Assembly (NCBI GenBank): GCA_021791235.1 | Contig: JAJYXA010000289.1 | Span: 1-8,084 of the forward strand | Direction: 5' to 3' | DNA: 8,084 bases | From: Pseudomonadota bacterium | GTDB lineage: Bacteria; Pseudomonadota; Gammaproteobacteria; Burkholderiales; Thiobacillaceae | Shown here: positions 1 to 7,031 of the stretch, piece by piece | How the letters are laid out: the number at the start of each line of letters is the position of its first letter | Numbering within the stretch: the first letter of the stretch is position 1 | The notes under the pieces: generated by a model | What the model was told of the DNA's origin: nothing | What the model saw: only the letters and a program-made list of their open reading frames with translations | The model's database searches: none | Made by a program: the position numbers and the translations under genes

Positions 1-27
1 GCAGACAGCCGTTGGCGCCGAATCGCT

Positions 28-423
28 TCACTCCGCCGCATCCGCCTTCACAAACGCCAGAATCACCTCGCGCACCACCTTGCGCTGCGCCACCGGCAAC
101 TTGAGGAAGGCTTCGAATACCTCGCGCTCCTGATAGCCGACGCCTTCGTCCCAGCGTTTTTGTTTGGCGCGCACCCGCTGGGCAACGTGATCGCCATAGC
201 GCAGCACATGCGGCTCCACATTCAGCCATTCCGCCAGGGCCTGCAATTTCTCCTGCGACGGAATCGCCTCACCGCGTAGCCAGCGGGAAACAGCCTGAAA
301 CGTCACCGAGCGACCCCAGTAGTGGCTGTTGAACCCCTTCTCCAAAACCCCTGGCCGCGCCTCGTAGCCTGCGGCCACCATTGCATTCCGCAGTCTTTCG
401 GCAAATTCGGTTTTTTCGTCCAT
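28..423 (-). CDS. XRE-family helix-turn-helix transcriptional regulator
   Basis: This gene encodes a 131-aa soluble, repressor-like DNA-binding protein. The HTH lies at about residues 35-65: the stretch SVTFQAVSRWLRGEAIPS reads as the recognition helix and following turn of a lambda-repressor/Cro-type fold, followed by the helix KLQALAEWLNVEP. An aromatic, charged C-terminal part (residues 80-131) has no recognised domain and may mediate dimerisation. The ATG at 421-423 is the only good start. There is no strong Shine-Dalgarno, and a perfect 6-bp inverted repeat (427-444) sits directly against the start codon, which fits autoregulation. The gene is divergent from mod with 116 bp between the start codons, so it could act like the controller protein of a restriction-modification system. 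It could equally be a leftover phage or ICE regulator. The HTH call is firm; the target is inferred. Confidence 0.85.
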   Translation of the reverse strand: MDEKTEFAERLRNAMVAAGYEARPGVLEKGFNSHYWGRSVTFQAVSRWLRGEAIPSQEKLQALAEWLNVEPHVLRYGDHVAQRVRAKQKRWDEGVGYQEREVFEAFLKLPVAQRKVVREVILAFVKADAAE

Positions 424-426
424 GCC

Positions 427-444
427 CCGGAAGTTAAATTCCGG
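427..444. promoter_or_regulatory. inverted repeat at the start of the HTH regulator gene
   Basis: The repeat is CCGGAA, a 6-nt spacer, then TTCCGG, with perfect arms. It begins 4 bp upstream of the regulator's start codon, where the ribosome binding site would be. It could be an operator for the regulator itself or an mRNA hairpin masking its translation start. The symmetry is visible directly; the role is inferred. Confidence 0.4.
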
Positions 445-452
445 TGGCGCGA

Positions 453-496
453 TAGTTAAACTACGTGTTGTACTATTTGTTCAATTTTTAATTGAA
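453..496. promoter_or_regulatory. AT-rich divergent control region with two palindromes and a weak regulator promoter
   Basis: This AT-rich stretch between the divergent regulator and mod genes holds TAGTT-A-AACTA (453-463) and TTCAATT-TTT-AATTGAA (480-496). The half-site TGTTCAAT occurs directly at 478-485 and again at 502-509. On the minus strand a possible promoter for the regulator has TTGAAC (479-484) as -35 and TTTAAC (455-460) as -10 with an 18-bp spacer. The first palindrome covers that -10 and the second touches the -35. I see no convincing sigma-70 promoter for mod. Operator function is inferred from the symmetry and position. Confidence 0.4.
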
Positions 497-539
497 TTTT
501 CTGTTCAATCGCCCCGGCGACAGGACACACAACACAACA

Positions 540-2531
540 ATGCCCAAGTCCCTGCTCGAACAACTGCCCGAAATCGTCGCCAACGGGCGCAAGCAAGCCG
601 AAAAAATCCTCGAAAGCATCGAAAGCCGCCACCGCGTGCAACTGCAAACGCGCGAAATCGTATTGCCCGCGAAAGATACGACGGCTCACGACTGGATCAC
701 CAACCAAAATCGGCAAGCCCAACGTGAAGGCGTGTTCAGCCCCACGCAAAGCACGCTGATCGACCCGGTGCAGCCAGGACTGAGTGCGGCACCTGAAGCG
801 CCGTGGACCAACCGCCTGATCTACGGCGACAACCTGCTCGCGATGGCCGCGCTGTTGGCAGGCGACGACACCACGCCCTCGCTGCGCGGCAAGGTCGACC
901 TGATCTACATCGACCCGCCGTTCGACTCCAAGGCCGACTACCGCACCAAAGTCACCCTGCCCGGCGTCGAGCTGGAACAGAAGCCCACGGTGATCGAACA
1001 GTTCGCCTACTCCGACACCTGGAGCGATGGCACTGCCTCGTATCTGGCGATGATCACGCCGCGCCTGATCCTGATGCGCGAACTGCTGGCCGACACGGGG
1101 TCGATCTACGTGCATCTGGACTGGCATGTCGGGCATTACGTGAAGCTGGTGATGGACGAAGTGTTTGGGAAAGATAGCTTCCGAAATAAGGTTGTATGGC
1201 ACTACCAAGCGGGCACTGGCCCACTAAACGGCTTTGCCAAAAAACACGACAAGATCCTTTTTTATGCGAAAACAAAAGGAAATTACTTTGAACCCATCAG
1301 ACTCCTGGTGAAAGACGAATCCATATATCCCCACACAGATGAGAACGGCAGAAAATATCGGATGTCAGGTAATGACAATGCGACTAGGTACTACGCCGAC
1401 GAGGGGCGAAAAGCCGATGATGTGTGGACATGGATTGATCGTAAAGAGAACAATATTGGCCAGGTCTTTTACGCCCTGCCTGAATATCTGAACTTCCAGA
1501 CTCAGAAACCCGAGAAACTCCTCGACCGCATCATCCGTGCCTCCTGCCCCGAAGACGGCCTGGTCGCCGACTTCAACGGCGGCTCCGGCACCACCGCCGC
1601 CGTCGCGGAAAAACTCGGCCGCCGCTGGATCACCAGCGATCTCGGCAAGCCCGCCTGCATGATCATGCGCAAGCGGCTGATCGACCAGGATGCCAAGCCC
1701 TTCCTGTATCAGGCCATCGGCGACTATCAGGTGGAAGCCGCGAAGGCCTCGCTGGGGCGCGATTTCCGCATCGGCGATCTGTCGCAGATCGTGCTGTCGC
1801 TGTACGGCGCATTGCCCCTGCCGCCGGAGGACAGCCCGCAACGCAACCTCGGCCACGTTACCGCGGGCGGCAGCAAGACGCTGGTGCTGGCCGATTCGCC
1901 GAACAAGCTGACCGGCACGGCGACGCTGAAAAAAGCGGTTGCGCTACGCGACAACCTGTTGGGCGGCTGGGATCGCGTGGTGGTGCTGGGATGGAATTTC
2001 GCGCCCGACATCGGGCAGGACATCACAGCGCGGAACGACGACCGGCTGGAGGTGCTGGTGATTCCGCCCGACCTGATGGACCGGCTGAAGAAGAAGGGCG
2101 GGCTGGAGAAGTTGCGCGGGTCGGTGCGGTTTTCGTCGCTGCAATATCTGACGATCCATCCCGTCACACGCCAGCCCGGCAGCGATAGCGAAACACTGAC
2201 GGTGAAGCTCAAAAACTACGTGCTGCTGTCGCCCGAGGCAATCAATCTGGACGAGGCCAACCGGGCGAAGCTGCAAGGCATCATCAACGCGGAGCCGCTG
2301 GCGCTGATCGAATACTGGGCGGTTGACCCGGATTACGACGGCCACGTGTTCCGCTCGGTGTGGCAGGACTACCGGGGCAACACGGCCAACGACGGCGACC
2401 CGCTGCGGGTGGTGACACAAGCGGCGCTGACCGTGCCGGCCAAACCCGGCGCACGCCGGGTATGCGTGCGGGCGGTGGATGTGTTCGGCTTCGAGGCGGA
2501 AGTGGTGACGACGGTGGAGGCGGACACGTGA
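540..2531 (+). CDS. mod: Type III restriction-modification DNA methyltransferase (Mod subunit, adenine-N6)
   Basis: This 663-aa protein is the modification and recognition subunit of a Type III system. It transfers a methyl group from S-adenosylmethionine to adenine N6 in an asymmetric site and confers specificity on the Res partner. [12 protein letters not shown] leads to catalytic motif IV DPPF (residues 125-128, nt 912-923). The variable target-recognition region follows, at about residues 210-320. The SAM-binding motif I comes after it as DFNGGSGTT (from residue 344, nt 1569). Motif IV before motif I is the beta-class order typical of Type III Mod. The C-terminal half contains [11 protein letters not shown] and WQDYR, typical of this Mod subfamily as I recall it. 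The ATG at 540 is chosen over an in-frame TTG at 492, which lies in the AT-rich palindrome. AGGA at 522-525 is a weak, distant Shine-Dalgarno. The reading frame is intact, so methylation should be functional even if res is broken. Confidence 0.95.
   Translation: MPKSLLEQLPEIVANGRKQAEKILESIESRHRVQLQTREIVLPAKDTTAHDWITNQNRQAQREGVFSPTQSTLIDPVQPGLSAAPEAPWTNRLIYGDNLLAMAALLAGDDTTPSLRGKVDLIYIDPPFDSKADYRTKVTLPGVELEQKPTVIEQFAYSDTWSDGTASYLAMITPRLILMRELLADTGSIYVHLDWHVGHYVKLVMDEVFGKDSFRNKVVWHYQAGTGPLNGFAKKHDKILFYAKTKGNYFEPIRLLVKDESIYPHTDENGRKYRMSGNDNATRYYADEGRKADDVWTWIDRKENNIGQVFYALPEYLNFQTQKPEKLLDRIIRASCPEDGLVADFNGGSGTTAAVAEKLGRRWITSDLGKPACMIMRKRLIDQDAKPFLYQAIGDYQVEAAKASLGRDFRIGDLSQIVLSLYGALPLPPEDSPQRNLGHVTAGGSKTLVLADSPNKLTGTATLKKAVALRDNLLGGWDRVVVLGWNFAPDIGQDITARNDDRLEVLVIPPDLMDRLKKKGGLEKLRGSVRFSSLQYLTIHPVTRQPGSDSETLTVKLKNYVLLSPEAINLDEANRAKLQGIINAEPLALIEYWAVDPDYDGHVFRSVWQDYRGNTANDGDPLRVVTQAALTVPAKPGARRVCVRAVDVFGFEAEVVTTVEADT
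1181..1500 (+). other. AT-rich target-recognition segment inside mod
   Basis: By hand count the four lines from 1261 to 1500 are about 37, 43, 55 and 43% G+C. The flanking mod sequence is about 60% (901-1020) and 72% (1561-1620). The segment lies exactly between motif IV and motif I, where Type III Mod proteins carry the exchangeable DNA-recognition domain. Codon use also changes (aaa, aat, ata, tat codons). This is best read as a specificity domain acquired by recombination within a conserved framework. Confidence 0.65.
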
Positions 2532-2539
2532 ACCGGGCG

Positions 2540-2854
2540 TCAGGCCGCCAGCCGGGGGATTTTATTCAAGTCCTTACCGAGGTGGCTTTGCGCGATTTTG
2601 AGGTCGTAGTCCGCCTGCCAGTTCGACCACATCTGCGGAGACTGGCCGAACGCACGACCGAAACGCAGCGCAAGGTCTGCCGTCACCGGACGCTCTCCAC
2701 GAACGACATGCGAGATGCGCATCGGCGAAACGCCGATGAGACGGGCGAACTCGGCCTGGCTCATCTTGCGGTCGTCCAGGATTTCCGCCAGAAGTTCACC
2801 CGGATGAATGGGCGGCATCCCATTAATCGGATTGTTCGCGGTTGGATTGCTCAT
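2540..2854 (-). CDS. higA: HigA-type antitoxin, XRE family
   Basis: This 104-aa protein is the antitoxin and autorepressor of a HigBA module. It binds and neutralises the HigB toxin and represses their shared promoter. IHPGELLAEIL (from about residue 16) is the HigA N-terminal signature. The HTH follows as MSQAEFARLIGVSPMRISHVV, and RPVTADLALRFGRAFGQSPQMW is the usual second half. The start at 2854 is supported by a strong Shine-Dalgarno (GAGGAG, 8 nt upstream on the minus strand). That site overlaps the higB stop codon, so translation of the two is probably coupled. A second in-frame Met (residue 13) is a less likely start. The gene is convergent with mod, with 8 bp between the stops and no visible terminator. 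Confidence 0.93.
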   Translation of the reverse strand: MSNPTANNPINGMPPIHPGELLAEILDDRKMSQAEFARLIGVSPMRISHVVRGERPVTADLALRFGRAFGQSPQMWSNWQADYDLKIAQSHLGKDLNKIPRLAA

Positions 2855-2866
2855 GATCGGTGCTCC

Positions 2867-3148
2867 TCAGTGATAGTCGGCGATTTCCGCGTCGAAGGCG
2901 TCGCTGCCTTCAAAGCGGAAACACACGCGCCATTGGTCGTTGATGCGAATGCTCCATTGCCCGCTGCGGTCGCCTTTCAGGGTTTCGAGGCGGTTCGAAG
3001 GCGGCTCCCGCAAATCCTCGATGCGCTTGGCAAAGTGCAATTGATACAGGCGCGTCATCGCCCGGCGCACAATGCTTTGCGGCAATCGCCGCGACCGTCC
3101 TGTCGTAAACAGCGATTCCGTTTCTTTGTCGGCGAAGCTGCGAATCAT
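2867..3148 (-). CDS. higB: HigB-type toxin, RelE/ParE superfamily mRNA interferase
   Basis: This 93-aa basic protein is the toxin of the module; in this family it cleaves ribosome-bound mRNA when not held by HigA. The N-terminus MIRSFADKETESLF is the typical HigB opening. RLETLKGDRSGQWSIRINDQ and the ending of the form IADYH match the family's C-terminal beta-sheet. Length is normal and no key part is missing, so it should be active. Toxin precedes antitoxin, which is the characteristic hig order, with a 12-bp gap to higA. Transcription probably starts at or next to the start codon (see the promoter at 3155-3183). The gene diverges from res with 52 bp between start codons. Confidence 0.93.
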   Translation of the reverse strand: MIRSFADKETESLFTTGRSRRLPQSIVRRAMTRLYQLHFAKRIEDLREPPSNRLETLKGDRSGQWSIRINDQWRVCFRFEGSDAFDAEIADYH

Positions 3149-3154
3149 GCCTTA

Positions 3155-3183
3155 ATCATAAACAAATTGTTTATCAACGACAA
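3155..3183 (-). promoter_or_regulatory. higBA sigma-70 promoter
   Basis: Read on the minus strand, the -35 is TTGTCG (3178-3183, 4 of 6 consensus bases). It is followed by a 17-bp spacer and a -10 of TATGAT (3155-3160, 5 of 6). The usual 7-nt distance puts the transcription start at or within a base or two of the higB ATG (3148), predicting a leaderless or nearly leaderless mRNA. The AAGG just upstream of the ATG would then not be transcribed. Confidence 0.65.
3158..3174. promoter_or_regulatory. palindromic operator, likely for HigA
   Basis: This is a perfect 8-bp inverted repeat with one central base: ATAAACAA-A-TTGTTTAT. It lies within the spacer and overlaps the -10 of the higB promoter, and is 27 bp upstream of the res start codon. 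HigA-type antitoxins repress their own promoter through such palindromes, so autorepression is the likely role. Binding here could also affect res transcription. The symmetry is seen in the sequence; the ligand is inferred from position. Confidence 0.6.
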
Positions 3184-3200
3184 GCCACGGGAAGCCATTC

Positions 3201-6135
3201 ATGCCTGAAGTCAACGGTCAACTGGCGCTGTCCTCCGGGCTGACCGCCAAAACCAACGCGCTATGCCTTGGCCTGGAATCCGACGCGGCCGAAATCCTGG
3301 ATCTCGTCACGCCCACGACGGCGGAACTGCTGAAATGGTGGTTCGGCGAGGATATGGTGGCGGCGCGCGGTTGGCTGAACTTCCACGCCGGGCAGAAGCA
3401 GGCGGTTTTGAATGCCATCGTGGCGCATGAAGTGCTGGGGGCAGCCACGCTGCTGGAGCTGTATCAACACGCCGCGCCGGATGCCCTGCTGGCCGGCAGC
3501 CGCATGACCGAGGTGGCGCAGGCGAAGCACGCGCATCCGAAATACTGCCTGAAGATGGCGACCGGCACGGGCAAGACCTGGGTGCTTCAGGCACTGCTTT
3601 TGGCAGTTGCACAACAAAACCGCCGCGCTGAGCGAGGGCGTGGACGATCCGCGCTTCACCCGGCAGTTTCTGATCGTCGCCCCCGGTTTGATTGTGTACG
3701 AGCGGCTGCTGGATGCGTTTTGCGGCAAGCTCATGGGCGGCGTGCGCGATTTTGCCACCTCGGACGTGGCGCAGTTTGCCGACCTGTTCATCCCGGATTC
3801 GCATCGCGAGCAAGTGTTCGGCTTTGTGCGTGGCAATGTCTGCGCCAAGGACGAGATCGGCCTGAAAGCGACCGGAAACGGCATGATCGCGATGGCCAAC
3901 TGGCACTTGCTGGCGGATGGCGACGAGGCGGAGTCCGATGAAGACATGCTCAGCCCCGGCGCGCCGCCGGAGCCAAAGCAGGTGATCGACACCGTGCTGC
4001 CGCTGACGCCGGGGCGTGCCACCGGCAATAGTCTGGACGTGCTCGACCGCCGCTACGCGCGCGGCAATGTGCTGGAGTTTCTGACTGGTCTTCCCGAGCT
4101 GATGGTGTTCAACGATGAGGCGCACCACATTCACGAGTTCAAGCGCGAAGGCGAAACCACCGAGGTTGAATGGCAGAAGAGCCTGTCGCGCATCGCCAAA
4201 AGCAAAGGCCGTCGCTTCGTGCAGATGGACTTTTCCGCCACACCTTACAACGACGTGGGAAGCGGCAAGAACAAACGCAAACTTTACTTTCCGCACATCA
4301 TCACTGACTTTGATTTGAAGAGCGCGATGCGCGCCGGGCTGGTGAAATCCTTGGTGCTGGATCGGCGCCGCGAAATCGGCGCGCTGCCGCTGGAGTTCAA
4401 GGCCGAACGCGATGAGGATGGCAACGCCATATTGAGCGAAGGCCAGCGCGTAATGCTGCGCGCGGGGCTGTCCAAGCTGAAGAAGCTGGAAACGGATTTC
4501 GCCAAACTTGATCCGTTACGCCATCCCAAGATGCTGGTGGTGTGCGAGGACACCACGGTGTCGCCGCTGGTCGCCGCGTTTTTGCAGCAGGAAGGGCTGG
4601 GCGACGACGAGGTGATGACCATCGACTCGGGGAAAAAAGCCGAACTGGGCGAAAAGGACTGGGCGCCGGTGCGCGAGCGATTGTTCAACGTGGACAAACA
4701 CGCCACGCCGCGCATGATTGTGAGCGTGCTGATGCTGCGCGAAGGCTTCGACGTGAACAACATCTGCGTCATCGTGCCGCTGCGTTCAAGCCAGGCGCAA
4801 ATTCTGCTGGAGCAAACTATCGGGCGCGGGCTGCGCCTGATGTGGCGCGACCCGGAATACGACGACATCAAGCGTGACAACCGCGAGCGCCTGAGAAACG
4901 GACAGGAACCGGGCAGCCTGATCGACGTACTGTCCATCGTCGAACACCCGGCGTTCCAGTCGTTTTACGACGATCTGATTAGCGAGGGGCTGGCCGGTGA
5001 ATCCACCGAGGACAGCGACAGCATCAGCAGCACGGGGGACGTGATCGCGGCGGAGCTGCGCGAAGGCTACGAGTCCTTCGATTTCGCCATTCCCTTCATC
5101 CTGCGCGAAGCCGACGAAACCATGGATCACGCCGCGCTGGATGTGACCAAGCTGCCGGCCTTCACGGCCATGAGTCCGGAACAGCTCACCGCCATGCTGG
5201 GGCGGGGCGACGTCTTCGTCTCGCAGGACCTGCAAAGCAATACGCTGTTCGGCGACTACCGCGTGGACGGCGCAATCATGAACGTCTCCGGCTACAACGA
5301 TTTTCTGGCGCGGCTGACGCGGCGCATCAGTCAGGCGCTGAGTCAGCCGCTGCCGAAAGGCAACAGGATCGCTTCGCATCTCGCCAACCCGTATTTGCAG
5401 GTCAATACAGCCGACCTCACCGGCGCGCTCGACGACTACATCTGGACGCAGTTATTCGGCAGCGCGTTCAACCCGATGGACGGCGAGAACTGGCGCGTGC
5501 TGTTGCTGCAGCCAGTGGTCGATCACATCACCAAGGTGTTCGCGGTTGCGTTGCTTGAATCCGAAGCGCCGCATGTGACTGGGCATACCGAAGTACTGCA
5601 CCGCCGCCTGTCCGAAGTGCCGAAGCTGATGATGCGCGAGAGCAGTTCCTTGCCTGTCATCAAATGCATTTACGAACGGCTGGCCTTTCCCACCCGCAAC
5701 GGCGGGCTGGAACGCGCTTTCATGGAATGGGCGCAGACGGATGCGGGAATACAGGCATTCTGCAAAATCAGCGAAAACCGCCACACCTTCGCCCGCCTGC
5801 GCTACGTGAAGGAAGACGGCCTGCCCGCGTTTTACTCGCCAGATTTTCTGGTACGCACGGAGGCTGCTATCTACCTGGTTGAAACCAAAGCGCAACAGCA
5901 AACCACGCATCCCAATGTGCAACGCAAACTGAAATCGGCTACAGCCTGGTGCGAGCGCATCAATGGTCTGCCGCCCGAGCAGCGGGATGGATTGCCGTGG
6001 TATTACGTTCTGTTGGGGGAAACGCTGTTTCGCGACTGGCGCGGCAAAGGCGTGCGTCTTGGAGAATTGCTCGATTTCGCGCGGGTCCGCCCGCTGAACG
6101 ATGCTTCGCTGCAGGGGCGGCTCGCCTTATCGTAG
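3201..6135 (+). pseudogene. res: Type III restriction enzyme helicase-nuclease subunit (Res), frameshifted
   Basis: The gene encodes an ATP-dependent SF2 translocase and endonuclease that, with Mod, cuts DNA away from unmethylated sites. Read across one frameshift it is about 978 aa, normal for the family. Frame one (from ATG 3201, with GGGAAG at 3189-3194 as Shine-Dalgarno) gives Walker A ATGTGKTW (residues 120-127). Frame two, from about 3601, continues with WQLHNK and LIVAPGLIVYERLLDAF. It then gives the DEAH box (4114-4125), SAT (4234-4242), the motif VI block QTIGRGLRL (from 4813), and a C-terminal PD-x12-ExK nuclease (P 5839, D 5842, E 5881, K 5887). The change is +1: either one extra T in CTTTT or a 2-nt loss. 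Every later motif is preserved with no second lesion, so this is a recent mutation, an assembly error or, less likely, programmed frameshifting. Taken literally, no restriction subunit is made. It ends 8 bp from the convergent downstream cassette. Confidence 0.9.
3591..3606 (+). other. +1 frameshift point in res
   Basis: The sequence GCACTGCTTTTGGCAG reads Ala-Leu-Leu-Leu-Ala in the upstream frame. From TTT TGG CAG in the shifted frame it reads Phe-Trp-Gln-Leu. Family members as I recall have a run of aliphatic residues followed by Trp-Gln here, so the join lies within these bases. The upstream frame remains open to 3941 but its product after this point is unlike any Res protein. Confidence 0.85.
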
Positions 6136-6143
6136 AGGTTTGC

Positions 6144-6533
6144 TCAAGGTCTGCCGCGATACTTGGCAACGGCAGCCAACTGCAAGGCAATGATCTTCTG
6201 TGCTGGTTTCTGCTCAGGCCACCCGATGATATTTGCGTGGTTCGGGTTATTTTGAACGGGCGCCGACTTTACGTTAAGCGATTGTCGCAAGACATCGGCT
6301 GCGCGAATATCCGCGCGCCCGTAAAGAGTCGCCCCTCGAACACCGGCAACGCCTTGGCCTATTGCCCAAATCTCGTGTTCAGAAAGTGATTGGTGACGGG
6401 TAACCGAAAGGTCCACATGAGGGTGAGGCATAAACGCTTCGGGCCTGACCGTTGCATCGGACCGAAACCATTTGCTAAAAAGGATAAACCGCGCCAGTTG
6501 CTCGTCGGCGACAACTGGGGTTTGAACGTTCAT
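6144..6533 (-). CDS. conserved protein of unknown function, third gene of the TIGR04255 cassette
   Basis: This 129-aa soluble protein has no signal peptide or membrane segment. I do not recognise a named domain. The pattern is familiar from uncharacterised bacterial proteins: LARFILFSKWFR (13-24), then PEAFMPHPHVDLSVTRH (31-47), LYGRADI (70-76) and NPNHANIIGWP (96-106). It ends in a helix rich in Ala (KIIALQLAAVAK). The clustered His/Asp/Arg residues (H37, H39, D41, R46, H47, H99) would suit a metal site or an active site, but this is inference. Its ATG overlaps the stop of the preceding gene as ATGA, so it is almost certainly translated by coupling with it. It is convergent with res, with an 8-bp gap. 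Confidence 0.82.
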   Translation of the reverse strand: MNVQTPVVADEQLARFILFSKWFRSDATVRPEAFMPHPHVDLSVTRHQSLSEHEIWAIGQGVAGVRGATLYGRADIRAADVLRQSLNVKSAPVQNNPNHANIIGWPEQKPAQKIIALQLAAVAKYRGRP

Positions 6534-7015
6534 GCGGCCGAGATGCGACGGATAATATCCAGGATCGTTCCAGGTGCTTCTCCGTAAAATGGCTCAGTTC
6601 CATAGTGTGTGCTACTGCCCAACAACGCCGCGTAATGGAGGTCGCCCTCCGGGCTGATACTGACAGACAGCATTCTGCGCGGGGATTGAAACCACTCGAA
6701 AGCAATATGTCCGTCAGGCTCTGCACCGAGAGCCGGGGCAGACGTACCTAATGGCAATGCTTCCAAAAACCGATAAGCCAATTCATATGTCTCGACTGCA
6801 ACTGGCATAGCTTCATAGCCATCCCAGTTTGTCTGGCTACATTCCTGGTAAATTTGGTGGAGCTCTTTGACAGACACACTCAGTTGCTGCCCAAACGTAT
6901 AGCTGCTTAGCCATTTTTGGCGTCGTTCCTGAGCTTGCTTAGCGATAAACTCGGCCGTCGCACTTGCACCACGTGAAGACAGTGCGCCAAATTGAGAAAT
7001 AGTCATTGTTGACAT
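6530..7015 (-). CDS. conserved protein of unknown function, second gene of the TIGR04255 cassette
   Basis: This 161-aa soluble protein has no membrane segment. The start at ATG 7015 is supported by AAGGA at about 9 nt upstream; a longer in-frame start at 7072 would run into the preceding gene and lacks support. Residues 1-45 are polar and probably helical. A likely conserved core follows: ELHQIYQECSQTNWDGYEA (51-69), then AEPDGHIAFEWFQ (98-110), MLSVSISPEGDLHYAALLG (115-133) and a C-terminal helix ILDIIRRIS. The alternating beta-strand pattern suggests a small beta-rich domain. NWDGY and EPDGHI..EW resemble motifs I associate with uncharacterised proteins found beside the 129-aa family; no function is known to me. 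It lies 16 bp after the TIGR04255 stop and overlaps the next gene by 4 bp, so the three form one operon. Confidence 0.85.
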   Translation of the reverse strand: MSTMTISQFGALSSRGASATAEFIAKQAQERRQKWLSSYTFGQQLSVSVKELHQIYQECSQTNWDGYEAMPVAVETYELAYRFLEALPLGTSAPALGAEPDGHIAFEWFQSPRRMLSVSISPEGDLHYAALLGSSTHYGTEPFYGEAPGTILDIIRRISAA

Positions 7016-7031
7016 TTTTCGATCCTTATAC

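Noticed and set aside
492..539. Upstream TTG start adding 16 residues to Mod
   Set aside because: The TTG lies inside the AT-rich palindrome with no Shine-Dalgarno, and the Mod family start [10 protein letters not shown] at 540 is a natural N-terminus.
456..1208. 250-aa antisense open frame across the mod start
   Set aside because: It is a GC-rich shadow of mod, has Val/Gln/Arg-heavy sequence with no recognisable domain, and would cross the mod promoter region.
2360..3208. 282-aa plus-strand open frame over the end of mod and antisense to higBA
   Set aside because: It runs through two well-supported genes on the other strand and mod in another frame, with no domain and no plausible start signal.
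3597..3601. T-run at the res frameshift as a phase-variation switch
   Set aside because: Four Ts are too short for frequent slipped-strand switching; phase-variable Type III genes usually carry long simple repeats, and none is seen in mod or res.
3307..4296. 329-aa antisense open frame across the start of res
   Set aside because: It is the complement of conserved helicase codons, and its proline/arginine/alanine-rich translation resembles no protein; it is a codon-bias artefact.
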